From: Altererythrobacter ishigakiensis
GTDB taxonomy: Bacteria > Pseudomonadota > Alphaproteobacteria > Sphingomonadales > Sphingomonadaceae
Assembly (NCBI RefSeq): GCF_001663155.1
Contig: NZ_CP015963.1
Location: 1,760,001-1,824,000, forward strand
Length of the DNA: 64,000 nt
Direction of reading: 5' to 3'
Made by a program: the position numbers and the translations under genes. A model generated the notes under the pieces. It made no database searches. It was not told the origin of the DNA and saw nothing but the letters and a program-made list of their open reading frames with translations. Positions 51,201 to 62,541 of this stretch are shown in pieces (positions within the stretch are counted from its first letter, which is position 1; each line of letters begins with the position of its first letter).

Positions 51201-53231
51201 ATGGCGTCGAAAACCAAAAGCGCACCGAACAAAGACGATGACGCACCGCTGATCGATCTCAACGAAGCATCGATCAAGAAGCTCATGACCAAGGGCAAGA
51301 AGAAGGGCTACATCACCTATGATGAGCTCAATGCGGCCTTGCCCTCGGGTGAGATGAGCCCTGACCAGATCGAAGATATCCAGACTGCGCTTTCCGAAAT
51401 GGGTGTGCAGATCGTCGAGAATGACGAAGAGGCCGAGGCTGAGGCAGAACAGGACGCCGAAGTTGAGGAAATGCAGGTAGGCGAAGGCGCGAAGAAAGAC
51501 GCAAAGAAAACTGCCGCTGCAACTCCCGCCAAAAAGACAACGACCGGTGATCGCACAGACGATCCGGTGCGCATGTATCTGCGCGAAATGGGCGCAGTCG
51601 AGTTGCTCAGCCGTGAAGGCGAAATTGCAATCGCCAAACGTATCGAGGCAGGCCGCGACATGATGATCATGGGCCTGTGTCAAAGTCCGATTACTTTCCA
51701 CGCCATCATCCAATGGTCTGAAGCGCTGAACAACGAAGAAATGCAGCTTCGCGAGATTCTGGATCTTGACGCCATGCTTTCGAAAGAGCCGCCGGCTGAA
51801 AAGCTGGAAGAAGGCGCTGAAGACGACGATGATGACGAGATCTCCGAAGAAACCGCTGGCCCGACAATTCGCGATGACGACGATGATGTCGAGGATGAAG
51901 ACGACGGCGAAGAAGGCGAAGACGGCGAAGGCAAGAAGCGCGAGGACGATGATGAGGAGGACAACACCATGTCGCTCGCTCAGATGGAAGCCGCACTGAA
52001 GCCCGACGCGATTGAGCGTTTCGCCCGAATCACCAAGACCTTCAAAACTTTTGAGAAGCTGCAGAACGAGCGCGTTGAAACACTCGCTGCGGGTAAGGAA
52101 TTCCCGAAGGCGAAGGAAAACAAGTACGAGAAGCTGGGCGAAGAACTGACCGGCGAAGTGGAAAGTATGCAGTTCCACGCGACCAAGATCGAATTCCTGG
52201 TCGATAATCTCTATGCCTTCAACCGCCGCCTCACGGCTTTGGGCGGGCAGATGCTGCGCCTGGCAGAGCGGCATAAGGTCAAACGGATCGACTTCCTCAA
52301 GGCCTACGTCGGCAATGAGCTGGATGAGAGTTGGCTGACTGACAACGCCAAGAAAGATAAGAAATGGGCGGCCTTTGCTGAGAAGGAAGAAGCGGCGATT
52401 GACCGTATCCGTGCCGAAATCGCGGATATCGCCAGCCAGACCGGTATGGCGCTGCCTGAGCTACGCCGCATTGTGAACATGGTGCAAAAGGGCGAGCGCG
52501 AAGCACGTATCGCGAAGAAGGAAATGGTTGAGGCCAACCTTCGTCTCGTTATCTCGATCGCCAAGAAATACACCAATCGCGGCCTGCAATTCCTCGACCT
52601 TATTCAGGAAGGCAACATCGGCCTGATGAAGGCAGTCGACAAGTTCGAATATCGCCGCGGTTACAAGTTCAGCACTTACGCAACCTGGTGGATCCGTCAG
52701 GCAATTACGCGATCTATCGCAGACCAGGCGCGAACAATCCGTATCCCGGTCCACATGATCGAGACGATCAACAAGCTGGTCCGCACTTCGCGGCAATTCT
52801 TGCACGAGGAAGGGCGTGAACCTACTCCAGAAGAGATGGCAGCTCGCCTCTCCATGCCACTGGAAAAGGTTCGGAAGGTGATGAAGATCGCCAAGGAGCC
52901 GATTTCGCTAGAAACACCAATCGGTGACGAGGAAGATTCACACCTTGGCGATTTCATCGAGGACAAGAACGCGATTATCCCTGTGGATGCCGCCATTCAG
53001 GCGAACCTCAAGGAAACAGTCACCCGAGTCCTCGCATCGCTTACTCCGCGTGAAGAACGCGTTCTACGCATGCGCTTCGGCATCGGCATGAATACTGACC
53101 ATACGCTAGAGGAAGTTGGCCAACAGTTCTCGGTGACCCGCGAACGTATCCGTCAGATCGAGGCGAAGGCGCTACGCAAACTCAAGCACCCGAGCCGCAG
53201 CCGCAAAATGCGCTCGTTCCTGGATCAGTAG
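51201..53231 (+). CDS. rpoD: RNA polymerase sigma factor RpoD (sigma-70)
   Basis: 676 residues. Region 1.1 ([21 protein letters not shown]), region 1.2 ([29 protein letters not shown]), a non-conserved insert with a run of Asp/Glu at about 205-255, then regions 2 ([58 protein letters not shown]), 3 and 4 ([24 protein letters not shown]). It is the housekeeping sigma factor, transcribed with dnaG. Confidence 0.98.
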   Translation: MASKTKSAPNKDDDAPLIDLNEASIKKLMTKGKKKGYITYDELNAALPSGEMSPDQIEDIQTALSEMGVQIVENDEEAEAEAEQDAEVEEMQVGEGAKKDAKKTAAATPAKKTTTGDRTDDPVRMYLREMGAVELLSREGEIAIAKRIEAGRDMMIMGLCQSPITFHAIIQWSEALNNEEMQLREILDLDAMLSKEPPAEKLEEGAEDDDDDEISEETAGPTIRDDDDDVEDEDDGEEGEDGEGKKREDDDEEDNTMSLAQMEAALKPDAIERFARITKTFKTFEKLQNERVETLAAGKEFPKAKENKYEKLGEELTGEVESMQFHATKIEFLVDNLYAFNRRLTALGGQMLRLAERHKVKRIDFLKAYVGNELDESWLTDNAKKDKKWAAFAEKEEAAIDRIRAEIADIASQTGMALPELRRIVNMVQKGEREARIAKKEMVEANLRLVISIAKKYTNRGLQFLDLIQEGNIGLMKAVDKFEYRRGYKFSTYATWWIRQAITRSIADQARTIRIPVHMIETINKLVRTSRQFLHEEGREPTPEEMAARLSMPLEKVRKVMKIAKEPISLETPIGDEEDSHLGDFIEDKNAIIPVDAAIQANLKETVTRVLASLTPREERVLRMRFGIGMNTDHTLEEVGQQFSVTRERIRQIEAKALRKLKHPSRSRKMRSFLDQ

Positions 53232-53323
53232 GTCGGTTTTCCCCATAAAGGCGCATTCCGCTCTCGCGTTCTAGCTTGAATTGCGATACCCATTGTGCAG
53301 TGCAGCATTTTGGGGTTCGAACC

Positions 53324-53947
53324 ATGCCAACCATTGCCATCATCAGCCAAAAGGGCGGGTCGGGTAAAACCACTATCGCCCTGCACTTGGCCGCGAGCGC
53401 TACGCAGGCGAAGCAACCCGCCTGCGTCATCGATACAGACCCACAAGCCACCGCGGCGGCGTGGGGCGACTGGCGCGGGGATTTTTATCCGTTGGTGGTA
53501 ACCAGCCCCCCTGCCCGCCTCGCGAAGACCATCGAGCGTGCGCACAAACAGGACGAGGTAGACGTGGTGGTCATCGATACACCTCCACACGCCGAAGCTG
53601 CAATGCGTGAAGCGATCAAGGCGGCCGACCTTGTCCTCATCCCGTCGCGCCCGCGCGCCTTCGATCTCCATGCTCTGGAGGCCGTGGCCGAGATGATCGA
53701 ATTCGCCGGAAAGCCAGCATATGTCGTTCTCAACGCCGTACCGGCGGGCGCCACTCGCCAAATTGAAGAAGCCAAGGAAACGGCGAGAAAGTTCGGCCTC
53801 AAAACCTGCCCCGTAAACTTCGGCGAGCGCGCAGACTTCCACCGGTCATCTGCGAAGGGAGAAGTTGCGGCAGAGATCGACGCAACCGGCAAGGCTGCGG
53901 CCGAGGCCAAGAAACTGTGGACCTGGGTACGCAAACAGATCAGCTAA
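53324..53947 (+). CDS. orphan ParA-family ATPase
   Basis: 207 residues from the ATG at 53324. Deviant Walker A KGGSGKTT with signature lysine, switch I IDTDPQATAAAW, Walker B VVVIDTPPH, and SRPRAFDLHALEAVAEMI. It is short and lacks an N-terminal HTH, like plasmid ParF and VirC1-type proteins. No ParB partner gene or clear centromere repeats are nearby, so its cargo is unknown. The promoter gap of 92 bp after rpoD holds a 10-bp palindrome GGTTCGAACC just before the ATG. Confidence 0.85.
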   Translation: MPTIAIISQKGGSGKTTIALHLAASATQAKQPACVIDTDPQATAAAWGDWRGDFYPLVVTSPPARLAKTIERAHKQDEVDVVVIDTPPHAEAAMREAIKAADLVLIPSRPRAFDLHALEAVAEMIEFAGKPAYVVLNAVPAGATRQIEEAKETARKFGLKTCPVNFGERADFHRSSAKGEVAAEIDATGKAAAEAKKLWTWVRKQIS

Positions 53948-54016
53948 CCCCAAATCACCGTCGAAAAGCCTGTATTCGGGGTGGAGAGAATCGTTCACGC
54001 TCCCTATGTGAAGCCC

Positions 54017-54481
54017 ATGCGTATAGCGATTGCATCTGACCACGCCGCCACTGAGCTCAAGTCCGAGCTAGCAGAATGGCTGATGGAAGCCGGGCATGAA
54101 GTTGCCGACCTTGGCCCGCATTCGACCGACAGCGTTGACTATCCAGATTATGGCTACAAGCTGGCTGAGGTTGTGGCTGATGGCACTGCAGAACGCGGCA
54201 TCGCCTTATGCGGTAGCGGGATCGGTATCTCGATCAGCGTGAACCGCAATCCGGCGGTACGTTGCGCGCTGGTCTCGGAACCCCTGTCTGCCGCCCTGTG
54301 TCGCGAACACAATGACGCGAATTGTATCGCTATGGGCGCACGACTGATCGGGATCGAAATGGCAAAGTCCTGCGTTGCGACATTTCTAGATACTGACTTC
54401 GCCGGCGGTCGGCACCAGCGCCGCGTCGACAAGCTTTCCAACCCGCCCACTGACACCGATACGATTGAGCCTCTCCAATGA
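54017..54481 (+). CDS. rpiB: ribose 5-phosphate isomerase B
   Basis: 154 residues from the ATG at 54017 ([15 protein letters not shown]). RpiB/LacAB family: the catalytic cysteine lies in [15 protein letters not shown], with SDHAA and the C-terminal [13 protein letters not shown]. It interconverts ribose 5-phosphate and ribulose 5-phosphate; the latter is also the substrate of RibB, encoded elsewhere in this window. The stop overlaps glyA by 4 bp. Confidence 0.95.
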   Translation: MRIAIASDHAATELKSELAEWLMEAGHEVADLGPHSTDSVDYPDYGYKLAEVVADGTAERGIALCGSGIGISISVNRNPAVRCALVSEPLSAALCREHNDANCIAMGARLIGIEMAKSCVATFLDTDFAGGRHQRRVDKLSNPPTDTDTIEPLQ

Positions 54482-55788
54482 GCACAGCACCATCCACTGA
54501 AACCAACATCATGCACCGCTTCTGGCACGATGACCTGGCAACTGCTGACCCCGAAGTCGCTGCGGCGATCGGCAAAGAGTTGAAGCGCCAACAGGACAAG
54601 ATTGAGCTGATCGCTTCTGAAAATATTGCCTCAAAGGCTGTCCTCGAAGCGACCGGTAGTGTCTTCACCAACAAATACGCGGAGGGTTATCCGGGCAAGC
54701 GATACTACGGCGGCTGTGACTACGCCGACGTAGTGGAAACGCTCGCGATCGAGCGCGCGAAAGAGCTGTTCGGGTGCAATTTCGCGAATGTTCAGCCCAA
54801 TTCCGGCAGTCAGATGAATCAGGCAGTGTTCCTGGCGCTCTTGCAGCCAGGTGACACTTTCATGGGTCTGGATTTGAATTCAGGCGGTCACCTGACCCAC
54901 GGCTCACCCGTCAACATGAGCGGAAAATGGTTCAATCCGGTCAGCTATGGTGTCCGCAAGGATGACGAGTTGATCGACATGGATGAAGTCGCGGCGATTG
55001 CGCGCGAACACAAGCCCAAGCTTATTATCTGCGGAGGAACAGCCTATTCACGCACCTGGGATTTCCCGCGGTTCCGTGAGATCGCGGATGAAGTAGGTGC
55101 GTATCTGCTTTGCGACATGAGCCACATCTCAGGCCTCGTCGCAGGCGGCGCACACCCATCCCCCTTCCCGCATGCACATGTGGTGACCAGCACGACGCAC
55201 AAAAGCCTGCGCGGCCCGCGGTCGGGCATTATCCTTTGGAATGACGAGGAACTGACCAAGCCATTGAACATGGCGGTGTTTCCCGGACTCCAGGGCGGCC
55301 CGCTCATGCATGTTGTGGCGGCCAAGGCCGTTGCATTCCGCGAAGCGCTGCGGCCTGAGTTCAAGACTTACGCGCATGCTGTGGTTGAAAACGCCCGCGC
55401 ACTGGCTGCCAGCATTGAAGAGAACGGTCTGCGGATCGTTTCGGGCGGCACAGACAACCACTCTATGCTGGTTGATCTGACCGCCAAGGATGTGACGGGC
55501 AAGTCTGCCGAAGCCGGCCTCGACCGGGCTTGGCTGACGTGCAACAAGAACGGCATTCCTTACGACACGCGCAGCCCGTTTGTGACAAGTGGCATTCGCC
55601 TTGGTACACCAGCGGGCACCACGCGCGGTTTTGGACCGGCTGAGTTCCGCAAAGTAGGCAAGCTGATCACCGAAGTGGTCGATGGGCTTGCCAAAAACGG
55701 TCCTGAAGGCGATGCTCAGATCGAGGAAGCCGTGCGCGGCCAGGTATCTGAGCTGTGTGCAGCTTTCCCTGTCTATCCGGAGAGCTGA
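54478..55788 (+). CDS. glyA: serine hydroxymethyltransferase
   Basis: 436 residues. A PLP enzyme that turns serine and tetrahydrofolate into glycine and methylene-THF. Signatures: [49 protein letters not shown], the PLP lysine in [14 protein letters not shown], and [10 protein letters not shown] near the C-terminus. It is in a run rpiB-glyA-(small protein)-nrdR-trmJ. Confidence 0.97.
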   Translation: MSTAPSTETNIMHRFWHDDLATADPEVAAAIGKELKRQQDKIELIASENIASKAVLEATGSVFTNKYAEGYPGKRYYGGCDYADVVETLAIERAKELFGCNFANVQPNSGSQMNQAVFLALLQPGDTFMGLDLNSGGHLTHGSPVNMSGKWFNPVSYGVRKDDELIDMDEVAAIAREHKPKLIICGGTAYSRTWDFPRFREIADEVGAYLLCDMSHISGLVAGGAHPSPFPHAHVVTSTTHKSLRGPRSGIILWNDEELTKPLNMAVFPGLQGGPLMHVVAAKAVAFREALRPEFKTYAHAVVENARALAASIEENGLRIVSGGTDNHSMLVDLTAKDVTGKSAEAGLDRAWLTCNKNGIPYDTRSPFVTSGIRLGTPAGTTRGFGPAEFRKVGKLITEVVDGLAKNGPEGDAQIEEAVRGQVSELCAAFPVYPES

Positions 55789-55791
55789 AAT

Positions 55792-56010
55792 ATGACTGAC
55801 AAATCCCCCCAGGAAAGCAACGTCTTCGACGATGTGAAAGACGAAGTCATCGGTATCGCAAAAAGTGGCGTCAAACACCCGGGAACGAAACCTGTTCTTA
55901 CAGGCGCAGCCGTTGGAGCAGTCGCGGGCGCGGTTTTGCCGGTTGTTACATGGCCGGTTGGCCTTCTCGCGGGCGTAGGCATTGCGATCTACAGCCGCGT
56001 CAAGAAATAG
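55792..56010 (+). CDS. small membrane protein between glyA and nrdR
   Basis: 72 residues starting 3 bp after the glyA stop, with GGAGAG inside the glyA end as ribosome-binding site. The N-terminal half is polar; the C-terminal half is one long Gly/Ala/Val-rich hydrophobic stretch (LTGAAVGAVAGAVLPVVTWP, GLLAGVGIAIY) ending in basic residues. It could form a helical hairpin in the inner membrane. Function not recognised. Confidence 0.65.
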   Translation: MTDKSPQESNVFDDVKDEVIGIAKSGVKHPGTKPVLTGAAVGAVAGAVLPVVTWPVGLLAGVGIAIYSRVKK

Positions 56011-56030
56011 CGGGATAACGCAAACAACTC

Positions 56031-56501
56031 ATGCGCTGCCCGTTTTGCGCCCATGATGACACGCAGGTCAAAGATAGCCGCCCGACCGAGGATAACACCT
56101 CGATCAGGCGCCGGCGCCAATGCTCAAGCTGTGGCGCCCGTTTCACGACGTTTGAACGTGTTCAGCTACGCGAGGTAATTGTCGTAAAGTCGGGTGACCG
56201 ACGTGAAGCTTTCGAGCGCAGCAAGCTGGAGCAATCGGTTGCTCTCGCGTGCCGGAAGCGCGGCGTAGACCAGGAACGGATCGATCAGCTGGTCTCCGGA
56301 ATTCAGCGTCAGGTCGAGACTGCCGGAGATTCGGAAGTGGCATCCTCGCGAATTGGCGAAATGGTGATGGACGGCCTGCGGCAGATCGATAGCGTCGCCT
56401 ATATCCGGTTTGCCAGCGTCTATCGCGACTTTTCCGAAGCAAAGGACTTCGAAGAGTTTGCCAGCACCGTGCAGGAAGCTGCTCAAAATGGGGCAAAATA
56501 A
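56031..56501 (+). CDS. nrdR: transcriptional regulator NrdR
   Basis: 156 residues. The N-terminal zinc ribbon ([10 protein letters not shown] ... [16 protein letters not shown]) is followed by an ATP-cone domain ([38 protein letters not shown]). It represses ribonucleotide reductase genes according to ATP/dATP. Its usual neighbour glyA is just upstream. The stop overlaps the trmJ-like gene by 14 bp. Confidence 0.96.
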   Translation: MRCPFCAHDDTQVKDSRPTEDNTSIRRRRQCSSCGARFTTFERVQLREVIVVKSGDRREAFERSKLEQSVALACRKRGVDQERIDQLVSGIQRQVETAGDSEVASSRIGEMVMDGLRQIDSVAYIRFASVYRDFSEAKDFEEFASTVQEAAQNGAK

Positions 56502-57213
56502 CCAACCGATCTTCGTGCTTGTTCGCCCTCAACTTGGGGAAAATATCGGCAAGGCCGCGCGCGCTATGCTCAATTTCGGTCTAACCGAAATGCGGATTGT
56601 GGCGCCACGGGATGGCTGGCCCAATCCAGACGCTGGGCCCTCTGCTGCTGGCGCAGATATTGTTCTGGAGAACGCGAAGGTATTCGATACCACGGCCGAC
56701 GCCGTTGCAGATTGTGCTCATGTGTACGCGACGACCGTGCGGAAGCGCGGTGTGACCAAGCCCGTGGTGGGCCCCGATGAGGCTGGTGCTGCGATCCATG
56801 CGGAATCGGGTAAAAGCGCTATACTATTCGGCCCCGAACGGTCAGGCCTCGAAACTGAGGATGTGGCCCTTGCCCGGAGCATTCTGACGGTCCCGATTAA
56901 CCCCGAGTTCGGCTCGCTCAATCTCGCACAAGCAGTAATCCTATGTGCCTATGAGTGGTCTAAACAGGCCGACCTGGTGCAGCCGACAGCGGAAGACGAA
57001 GCGCTTCCCCCTGCTCCACAGGCGGATCTTGACGGACTTATCGCCCATTTTGAGCGCATGCTGGAACCAAAGGGATATTTCCTGCCGGAACCGCGCGCGG
57101 ATGCCACGCGGCGCACATTGCGCACCGTATTGACCAAGCCTGGGTGGGATCACTTGCAAGTGCGCACCTTGCGCGGGGTGTTGTCTTCGCTTGAACGCGG
57201 TGATCGGAAGTAA
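56488..57213 (+). CDS. TrmJ-type RNA 2'-O-methyltransferase
   Basis: 241 residues from the ATG at 56488, overlapping nrdR. SPOUT-class: [70 protein letters not shown] forms the trefoil-knot SAM site. TrmJ methylates the 2'-O of position 32 in tRNAs, and the C-terminal helices fit the TrmJ group, so it probably acts on tRNA; the target position is inferred. Confidence 0.9.
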   Translation: MGQNNQPIFVLVRPQLGENIGKAARAMLNFGLTEMRIVAPRDGWPNPDAGPSAAGADIVLENAKVFDTTADAVADCAHVYATTVRKRGVTKPVVGPDEAGAAIHAESGKSAILFGPERSGLETEDVALARSILTVPINPEFGSLNLAQAVILCAYEWSKQADLVQPTAEDEALPPAPQADLDGLIAHFERMLEPKGYFLPEPRADATRRTLRTVLTKPGWDHLQVRTLRGVLSSLERGDRK

Positions 57214-57317
57214 AGCGGAACGCTTGAGAAATCTGTGAGTTCTACTCTGTACATCGGTATAGACGTGTGGCTAGTGCACCAAAACCCCCAACCCTCTCAA
57301 TTCATAGGATTCCCTTC

Positions 57318-57533
57318 ATGATTTCGACCTTGTTTGCTTTCGCGTTGGTCGCGCAAGCGCAACCCACTCCGCCAGCAGAGCAGAACTCGGAACAAACTGC
57401 CGAGCAAGTTCAGGAAGAGAAAGCCGAAGATAAACGTATCTGCCGCCGTATCAGCACGGGCATGGGTTCTCGCAAGAAAGAGCGTGTCTGTATGACAAGC
57501 GAAGAGTGGCGCGAATTCAACCGCGGCAACTGA
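57318..57533 (+). CDS. small exported protein with conserved CRR...VCMT motif
   Basis: 71 residues from the ATG at 57318. A signal peptide (MISTLFAFALVAQAQ) is followed by a Glu/Gln-rich linker and a C-terminal block RICRRISTGMGSRKKERVCMTSEEWREF with two cysteines, a pattern seen in small periplasmic proteins of sphingomonads. Function unknown. The gap before it has GGAAC-N16-AGTT (57217-57241), one base off the EcfG consensus. Confidence 0.72.
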   Translation: MISTLFAFALVAQAQPTPPAEQNSEQTAEQVQEEKAEDKRICRRISTGMGSRKKERVCMTSEEWREFNRGN

Positions 57534-57563
57534 CCTAGATCTGAGTTTGGAGCGCCGCGGGGC

Positions 57564-57875
57564 TTAGTTCCGCGTAGCGTCCCAGATTTCGAATTCATAC
57601 GCGATCGAGTTCTCCACCAGCAATTCCCATATTGCTTCGATGCGATCCCGGGGCATGCTACGCGCTTCTGCTGCTTTGCCAGCTGCTTGAATTACTGCGG
57701 CTTTGCGGGCTTCATCGCGGACGGTTTCACGAGATGGCTTTATGCGCGCTGCCGCGCGCATATAGCCAAAACGTCGCTCAAGCAGAGCGACAAGCTCTTG
57801 ATCGGTTGCGTCTACGCCGGCGCGCACCTCGCTCATTGTGGTGCATTCGTCTGGCATAAGGATTGTGTCGGTCAT
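57564..57875 (-). CDS. chorismate mutase (AroQ/CM_2 fold)
   Basis: 103 residues, all helical: EVRAGVDATDQELVALLERRFGYMRAAARIK, then RDEARKAAVIQAAGKAA and RDRIEAIWELLVENSIAYEFEIW. This is the AroQ-class chorismate mutase pattern; the length and ending are also close to PchB-type isochorismate-pyruvate lyases. Chorismate mutase would feed Phe/Tyr synthesis. It stands alone, 42 bp downstream of the GMC oxidoreductase start side... that is, it is transcribed away from the small exported protein and ahead of no other aro gene. Confidence 0.85.
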   Translation of the reverse strand: MTDTILMPDECTTMSEVRAGVDATDQELVALLERRFGYMRAAARIKPSRETVRDEARKAAVIQAAGKAAEARSMPRDRIEAIWELLVENSIAYEFEIWDATRN

Positions 57876-57917
57876 GGCCCGCGCTCTTAGCCTCTGGGGC
57901 GCGTTTGTCGAGACCAG

Positions 57918-59753
57918 TTAGGCAGCCACCGCGCTTTCGGCTATTGAATGGTCTTCCTTGATAAGGTCCGAAGCCCGTTCACCGATCATGATGCAAGGCG
58001 CATTGATGTTCCCGCTTGGGATCTCTGGCATGATGCTGGCATCTGCAATTCGTAAATTCTTGACGCCTTTAACGCGAAGTCTTTCATCAACCACGTCGCC
58101 TATCCGGCATGTGCAGCTGAGATGGTAGATCGTATTGCCAAAATGCAGGGCATGGTTTTCCAATAGTGCGTCGCTTGGCTCGTCACCTGGCTTGTAGCCG
58201 TGCTTGCGGGCGAGCTCCGGCGAAACCATCCAGTCTCCTAGCCCTTCGACGGGCCAGTTTTTGGCAATCTCCAGCGACTTTCGCATGAGCGCGACCATCA
58301 CCTTGAGGTCATGCGGATCGGCGAAGTAATTGAAATCGATCTTTGGGGCGACATGCGGGTCGCTTGATTGAAGAACGATTTCGCCTTCGCTGTGCGGCAC
58401 ACAATTGCTGGGCAGAATGATGATGTTTTCCGCTTCTGGTGCAAGGTCCCTTTCCGCGTCATCGAACATACGCGAGATGTCGCTGTTTGCTTGCTCCCGA
58501 AAGAAATCGACAGTGTTCGTGGCTGTCAGAAATCCGATTTGTCCGTCATGGGTGAAATCATCATCGAGCCCAGTTGAGTAGAAACACACTCCGTCATAGG
58601 TGCTGGAGGAGGCAAGGCTACTCCCGGTTCTCAACCACTCATCGTGTTGACGTTCGGCTTCGGCTTTCAACTCTTTCAGGTCATCGCTCATCGAATCATC
58701 GTCAGCAGGATCCTCTGGCAGTGGTCCATCGGGCCCACGCAGCATGTCGGGCCCGATCGCAACCGCAATTTCGCCCACAGATTGGCCGATACCCGGCGCT
58801 GGGAAAATCATGCCGACCAGGAAATGATCCTTCAGATGCTTGCCGACATGCTCGTTATGCAGTCGGCATACCACTCCCGCTTCTTCGAGCTCGCGGCGTG
58901 GGCCGATGCCGGAAAGCATCAGCAAATGCGGCGAACCTACGGCCCCTGCGGACAGGATTGTTTCGAGCGCCGCTGTCACTTGCTGGAGCTCGCCATTCGC
59001 GTCGCGGTATTCAATGCCTCGAGCGATCAATTCACCTTCTGATTCGTCAAGGATGATACGCTCTGCATGAACATTTGTGATGATGGTTAGATTGGGCCGG
59101 TTCTCAGCCGCGTTCTTCAGATAGCCGTGATAGGTGCTGGAACGCTTTCCATCACGTGTGTTGGTCTGCACCAAAGATGACACGCCGCCTTCCTGAAACC
59201 GTCCGCTGCCGTTGTAATCCCCCTCTGGCATGCCGGTACGTGTCGCAGCGATCACGAATTGCCGCGAACATGGTAGCACGGGCGAACGGATGCCCACTCC
59301 GATCGGGCCTGCCTGCCCTCGCCCCTCCCCATCGATTGCAGCTTCATTGGTTTGCGATACCTCTTCCAGCCTTTCGAATGCATATTCAACATCAGAAAAG
59401 CTCCAGCCCTTCGCGCCCTTGGCTTCCCAATTGTCAAAATCCCCCGGATGTCCGCGCACAAAAACCATATAGTTCATGGCAGATGACCCACCCAGCATCT
59501 TGCCGCGCGGTACCGGTATCTTGTTGTTGCGCAGCCCGCGACCTGCCTTTCCGGCCTCCCCCTGAAACATCCAGTCGCATTCAGGATCAAGTTGCAGCGA
59601 CGCACAAGCTGCCGGGATTTCCTCTCGCGCAGGTGGTTTTCCGCCCGCCTCAAGCAATGCCACCCTTACACTCGGGTTCTCGCTCAGCCTAGCAGCTAGA
59701 GCGGCGCCCGATGAGCCAGCTCCAACGATTACGAAATCAAACTCTTTAGACAC
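57918..59753 (-). CDS. GMC family oxidoreductase
   Basis: 611 residues from a GTG at 59753 (VSKEFDFVIVGAGSSG). FAD-binding Rossmann motif GAGSSGAALAARLSE at the N-terminus, GMC signature 1 (GKMLGGSSAMNYMVFVRGHPGDFDNW), signature 2 (ILSAGAVGSPHLLMLSGIGP) and the C-terminal active-site region HLSCTCRIG...PSGNINAPCIMIGERASD. It resembles choline/alcohol dehydrogenases, but the alcohol is not predictable. It is about 60 residues longer than CDH because of an acidic helical insert (about 345-385, EDPADDDSMSDDLKELKAEA). Confidence 0.9.
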   Translation of the reverse strand: MSKEFDFVIVGAGSSGAALAARLSENPSVRVALLEAGGKPPAREEIPAACASLQLDPECDWMFQGEAGKAGRGLRNNKIPVPRGKMLGGSSAMNYMVFVRGHPGDFDNWEAKGAKGWSFSDVEYAFERLEEVSQTNEAAIDGEGRGQAGPIGVGIRSPVLPCSRQFVIAATRTGMPEGDYNGSGRFQEGGVSSLVQTNTRDGKRSSTYHGYLKNAAENRPNLTIITNVHAERIILDESEGELIARGIEYRDANGELQQVTAALETILSAGAVGSPHLLMLSGIGPRRELEEAGVVCRLHNEHVGKHLKDHFLVGMIFPAPGIGQSVGEIAVAIGPDMLRGPDGPLPEDPADDDSMSDDLKELKAEAERQHDEWLRTGSSLASSSTYDGVCFYSTGLDDDFTHDGQIGFLTATNTVDFFREQANSDISRMFDDAERDLAPEAENIIILPSNCVPHSEGEIVLQSSDPHVAPKIDFNYFADPHDLKVMVALMRKSLEIAKNWPVEGLGDWMVSPELARKHGYKPGDEPSDALLENHALHFGNTIYHLSCTCRIGDVVDERLRVKGVKNLRIADASIMPEIPSGNINAPCIMIGERASDLIKEDHSIAESAVAA

Positions 59754-59832
59754 GCGGCAAACCCCCAAACTACGTTGTGGCGTGCGACCGCAAATCAAAG
59801 CTTACACATAAGCTCTAAAACCGCCAAGCGTC

Positions 59833-59860
59833 TTGACGCGGTGCACAATCCTGCTATCTG
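59833..59860 (+). promoter_or_regulatory. probable sigma-70 promoter of rpsD
   Basis: TTGACG (59833-59838), 16 bp, TATCTG (59855-59860). A start near 59867 would give a leader of about 120 bases. Confidence 0.5.
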
Positions 59861-59867
59861 CGCGCCT

Positions 59868-59986
59868 TCGCAAATTGGCTCCGCACCCCGGTGAAGCGGA
59901 AGCCGCGTTGGATATCCTATCCGACGGTGCGACGCCGGGTTAAATGGTCACCGTGAGGGTGACCCAGCAAACTGAAGGAAAGACTT
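59868..59986 (+). promoter_or_regulatory. structured leader of rpsD
   Basis: The untranslated leader can fold into at least two hairpins: TTGGATA-TCC-TATCCGA (about 59909-59925) and GGTCACC-GTGAG-GGTGACC (59946-59964), the latter ending 22 bases before the ATG. GAAGGAAAG is the ribosome-binding site. S4 controls its own synthesis in other bacteria; such a role here is only a possibility. Confidence 0.35.
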
Positions 59987-60601
59987 ATGTCAAAGCGCAA
60001 GAGCGCCAAGTACAAACTCGACCGCCGGATGGGCGAAAACATCTGGGGTCGTCCCAATTCTCCGGTAAACAAGCGTTCCTACGGCCCGGGCCAGCATGGT
60101 CAGCGTCGCAAGGGCAAGATGAGCGACTTCGGCCTGCAGCTTCGCGCAAAGCAGAAGCTGAAGGGCTATTACGGCGATGTAACCGAGAAGCAGTTCCGCT
60201 CAACCTATAAGGACGCAACCCGCATGAAGGGTGACACCGGTCAGAACCTGATCGGTCTGCTTGAGCGCCGCCTCGACATGATCGTGTATCGCGCCAAGTT
60301 CGCACCGACGATCTTTGCTGCGCGTCAGATCGTTTCACACGGTCACATCTATGTGAACGGTGTGAAGTGTAACATTGCATCGCGCCGCTGTGACGTTGGC
60401 GATGTGATCAGCCTCGGCAAGAAGGCGCAGGAGATGGCTCTGGTCATCGAAGCGCAAAGCCTGCCCGAGCGTGACATTCCTGACTACGTTGCACCAGATG
60501 GCAATGACAAGGTTCAGTTCACCCGCGTACCGAAACTGGATGAAGTCCCATATCCGGTCACAATGGAACCGAACCTGGTGGTCGAATTCTACTCGCGGTA
60601 A
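59987..60601 (+). CDS. rpsD: 30S ribosomal protein S4
   Basis: 204 residues. N-terminal rRNA-binding part ([46 protein letters not shown]) and an S4 domain ([34 protein letters not shown]). S4 starts assembly of the 30S subunit. It is encoded alone, as usual in alphaproteobacteria, and ends at a strong terminator. Confidence 0.98.
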   Translation: MSKRKSAKYKLDRRMGENIWGRPNSPVNKRSYGPGQHGQRRKGKMSDFGLQLRAKQKLKGYYGDVTEKQFRSTYKDATRMKGDTGQNLIGLLERRLDMIVYRAKFAPTIFAARQIVSHGHIYVNGVKCNIASRRCDVGDVISLGKKAQEMALVIEAQSLPERDIPDYVAPDGNDKVQFTRVPKLDEVPYPVTMEPNLVVEFYSR

Positions 60602-60624
60602 TTGGCCGGAACATTACCTAATCG

Positions 60625-60656
60625 AAAAAGGGCGGTCCGTTTGGGCCGCCCTTTTT
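60625..60656 (+). terminator. rho-independent terminator of rpsD
   Basis: AAAAAGGGCGGTCC-GTTT-GGGCCGCCCTTTTT, a 14-bp stem with one G-T pair, the 3' arm ending in the T-tract. Confidence 0.93.
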
Positions 60657-60697
60657 GTATTTGCACGCAACCCTTTGCCGAGCCTATCCTGCGTGAA

Positions 60698-62481
<1,784 letters not shown>

Positions 62482-62485
62482 TCAC

Positions 62486-62522
62486 TTAAAAGAAAGGCCG
62501 GCGATGCAACGCAGCGCCGGCC
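62486..62522 (-). terminator. rho-independent terminator of the outer-membrane-type gene
   Basis: GGCCGGCG (62496-62503) pairs perfectly with CGCCGGCC (62515-62522). On the minus strand it is followed by TTTCTTTTAAG. It lies between the outer-membrane-type gene and tgt. Confidence 0.87.
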
Positions 62523-62541
62523 TGCTTCTGGATCTCGAATA

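Noticed and set aside
53313..53322. GGTTCGAACC, resembling a tRNA T-arm, just before the ParA start
   Set aside because: No acceptor, D- or anticodon arm can be built around it; kept only as a short palindrome.
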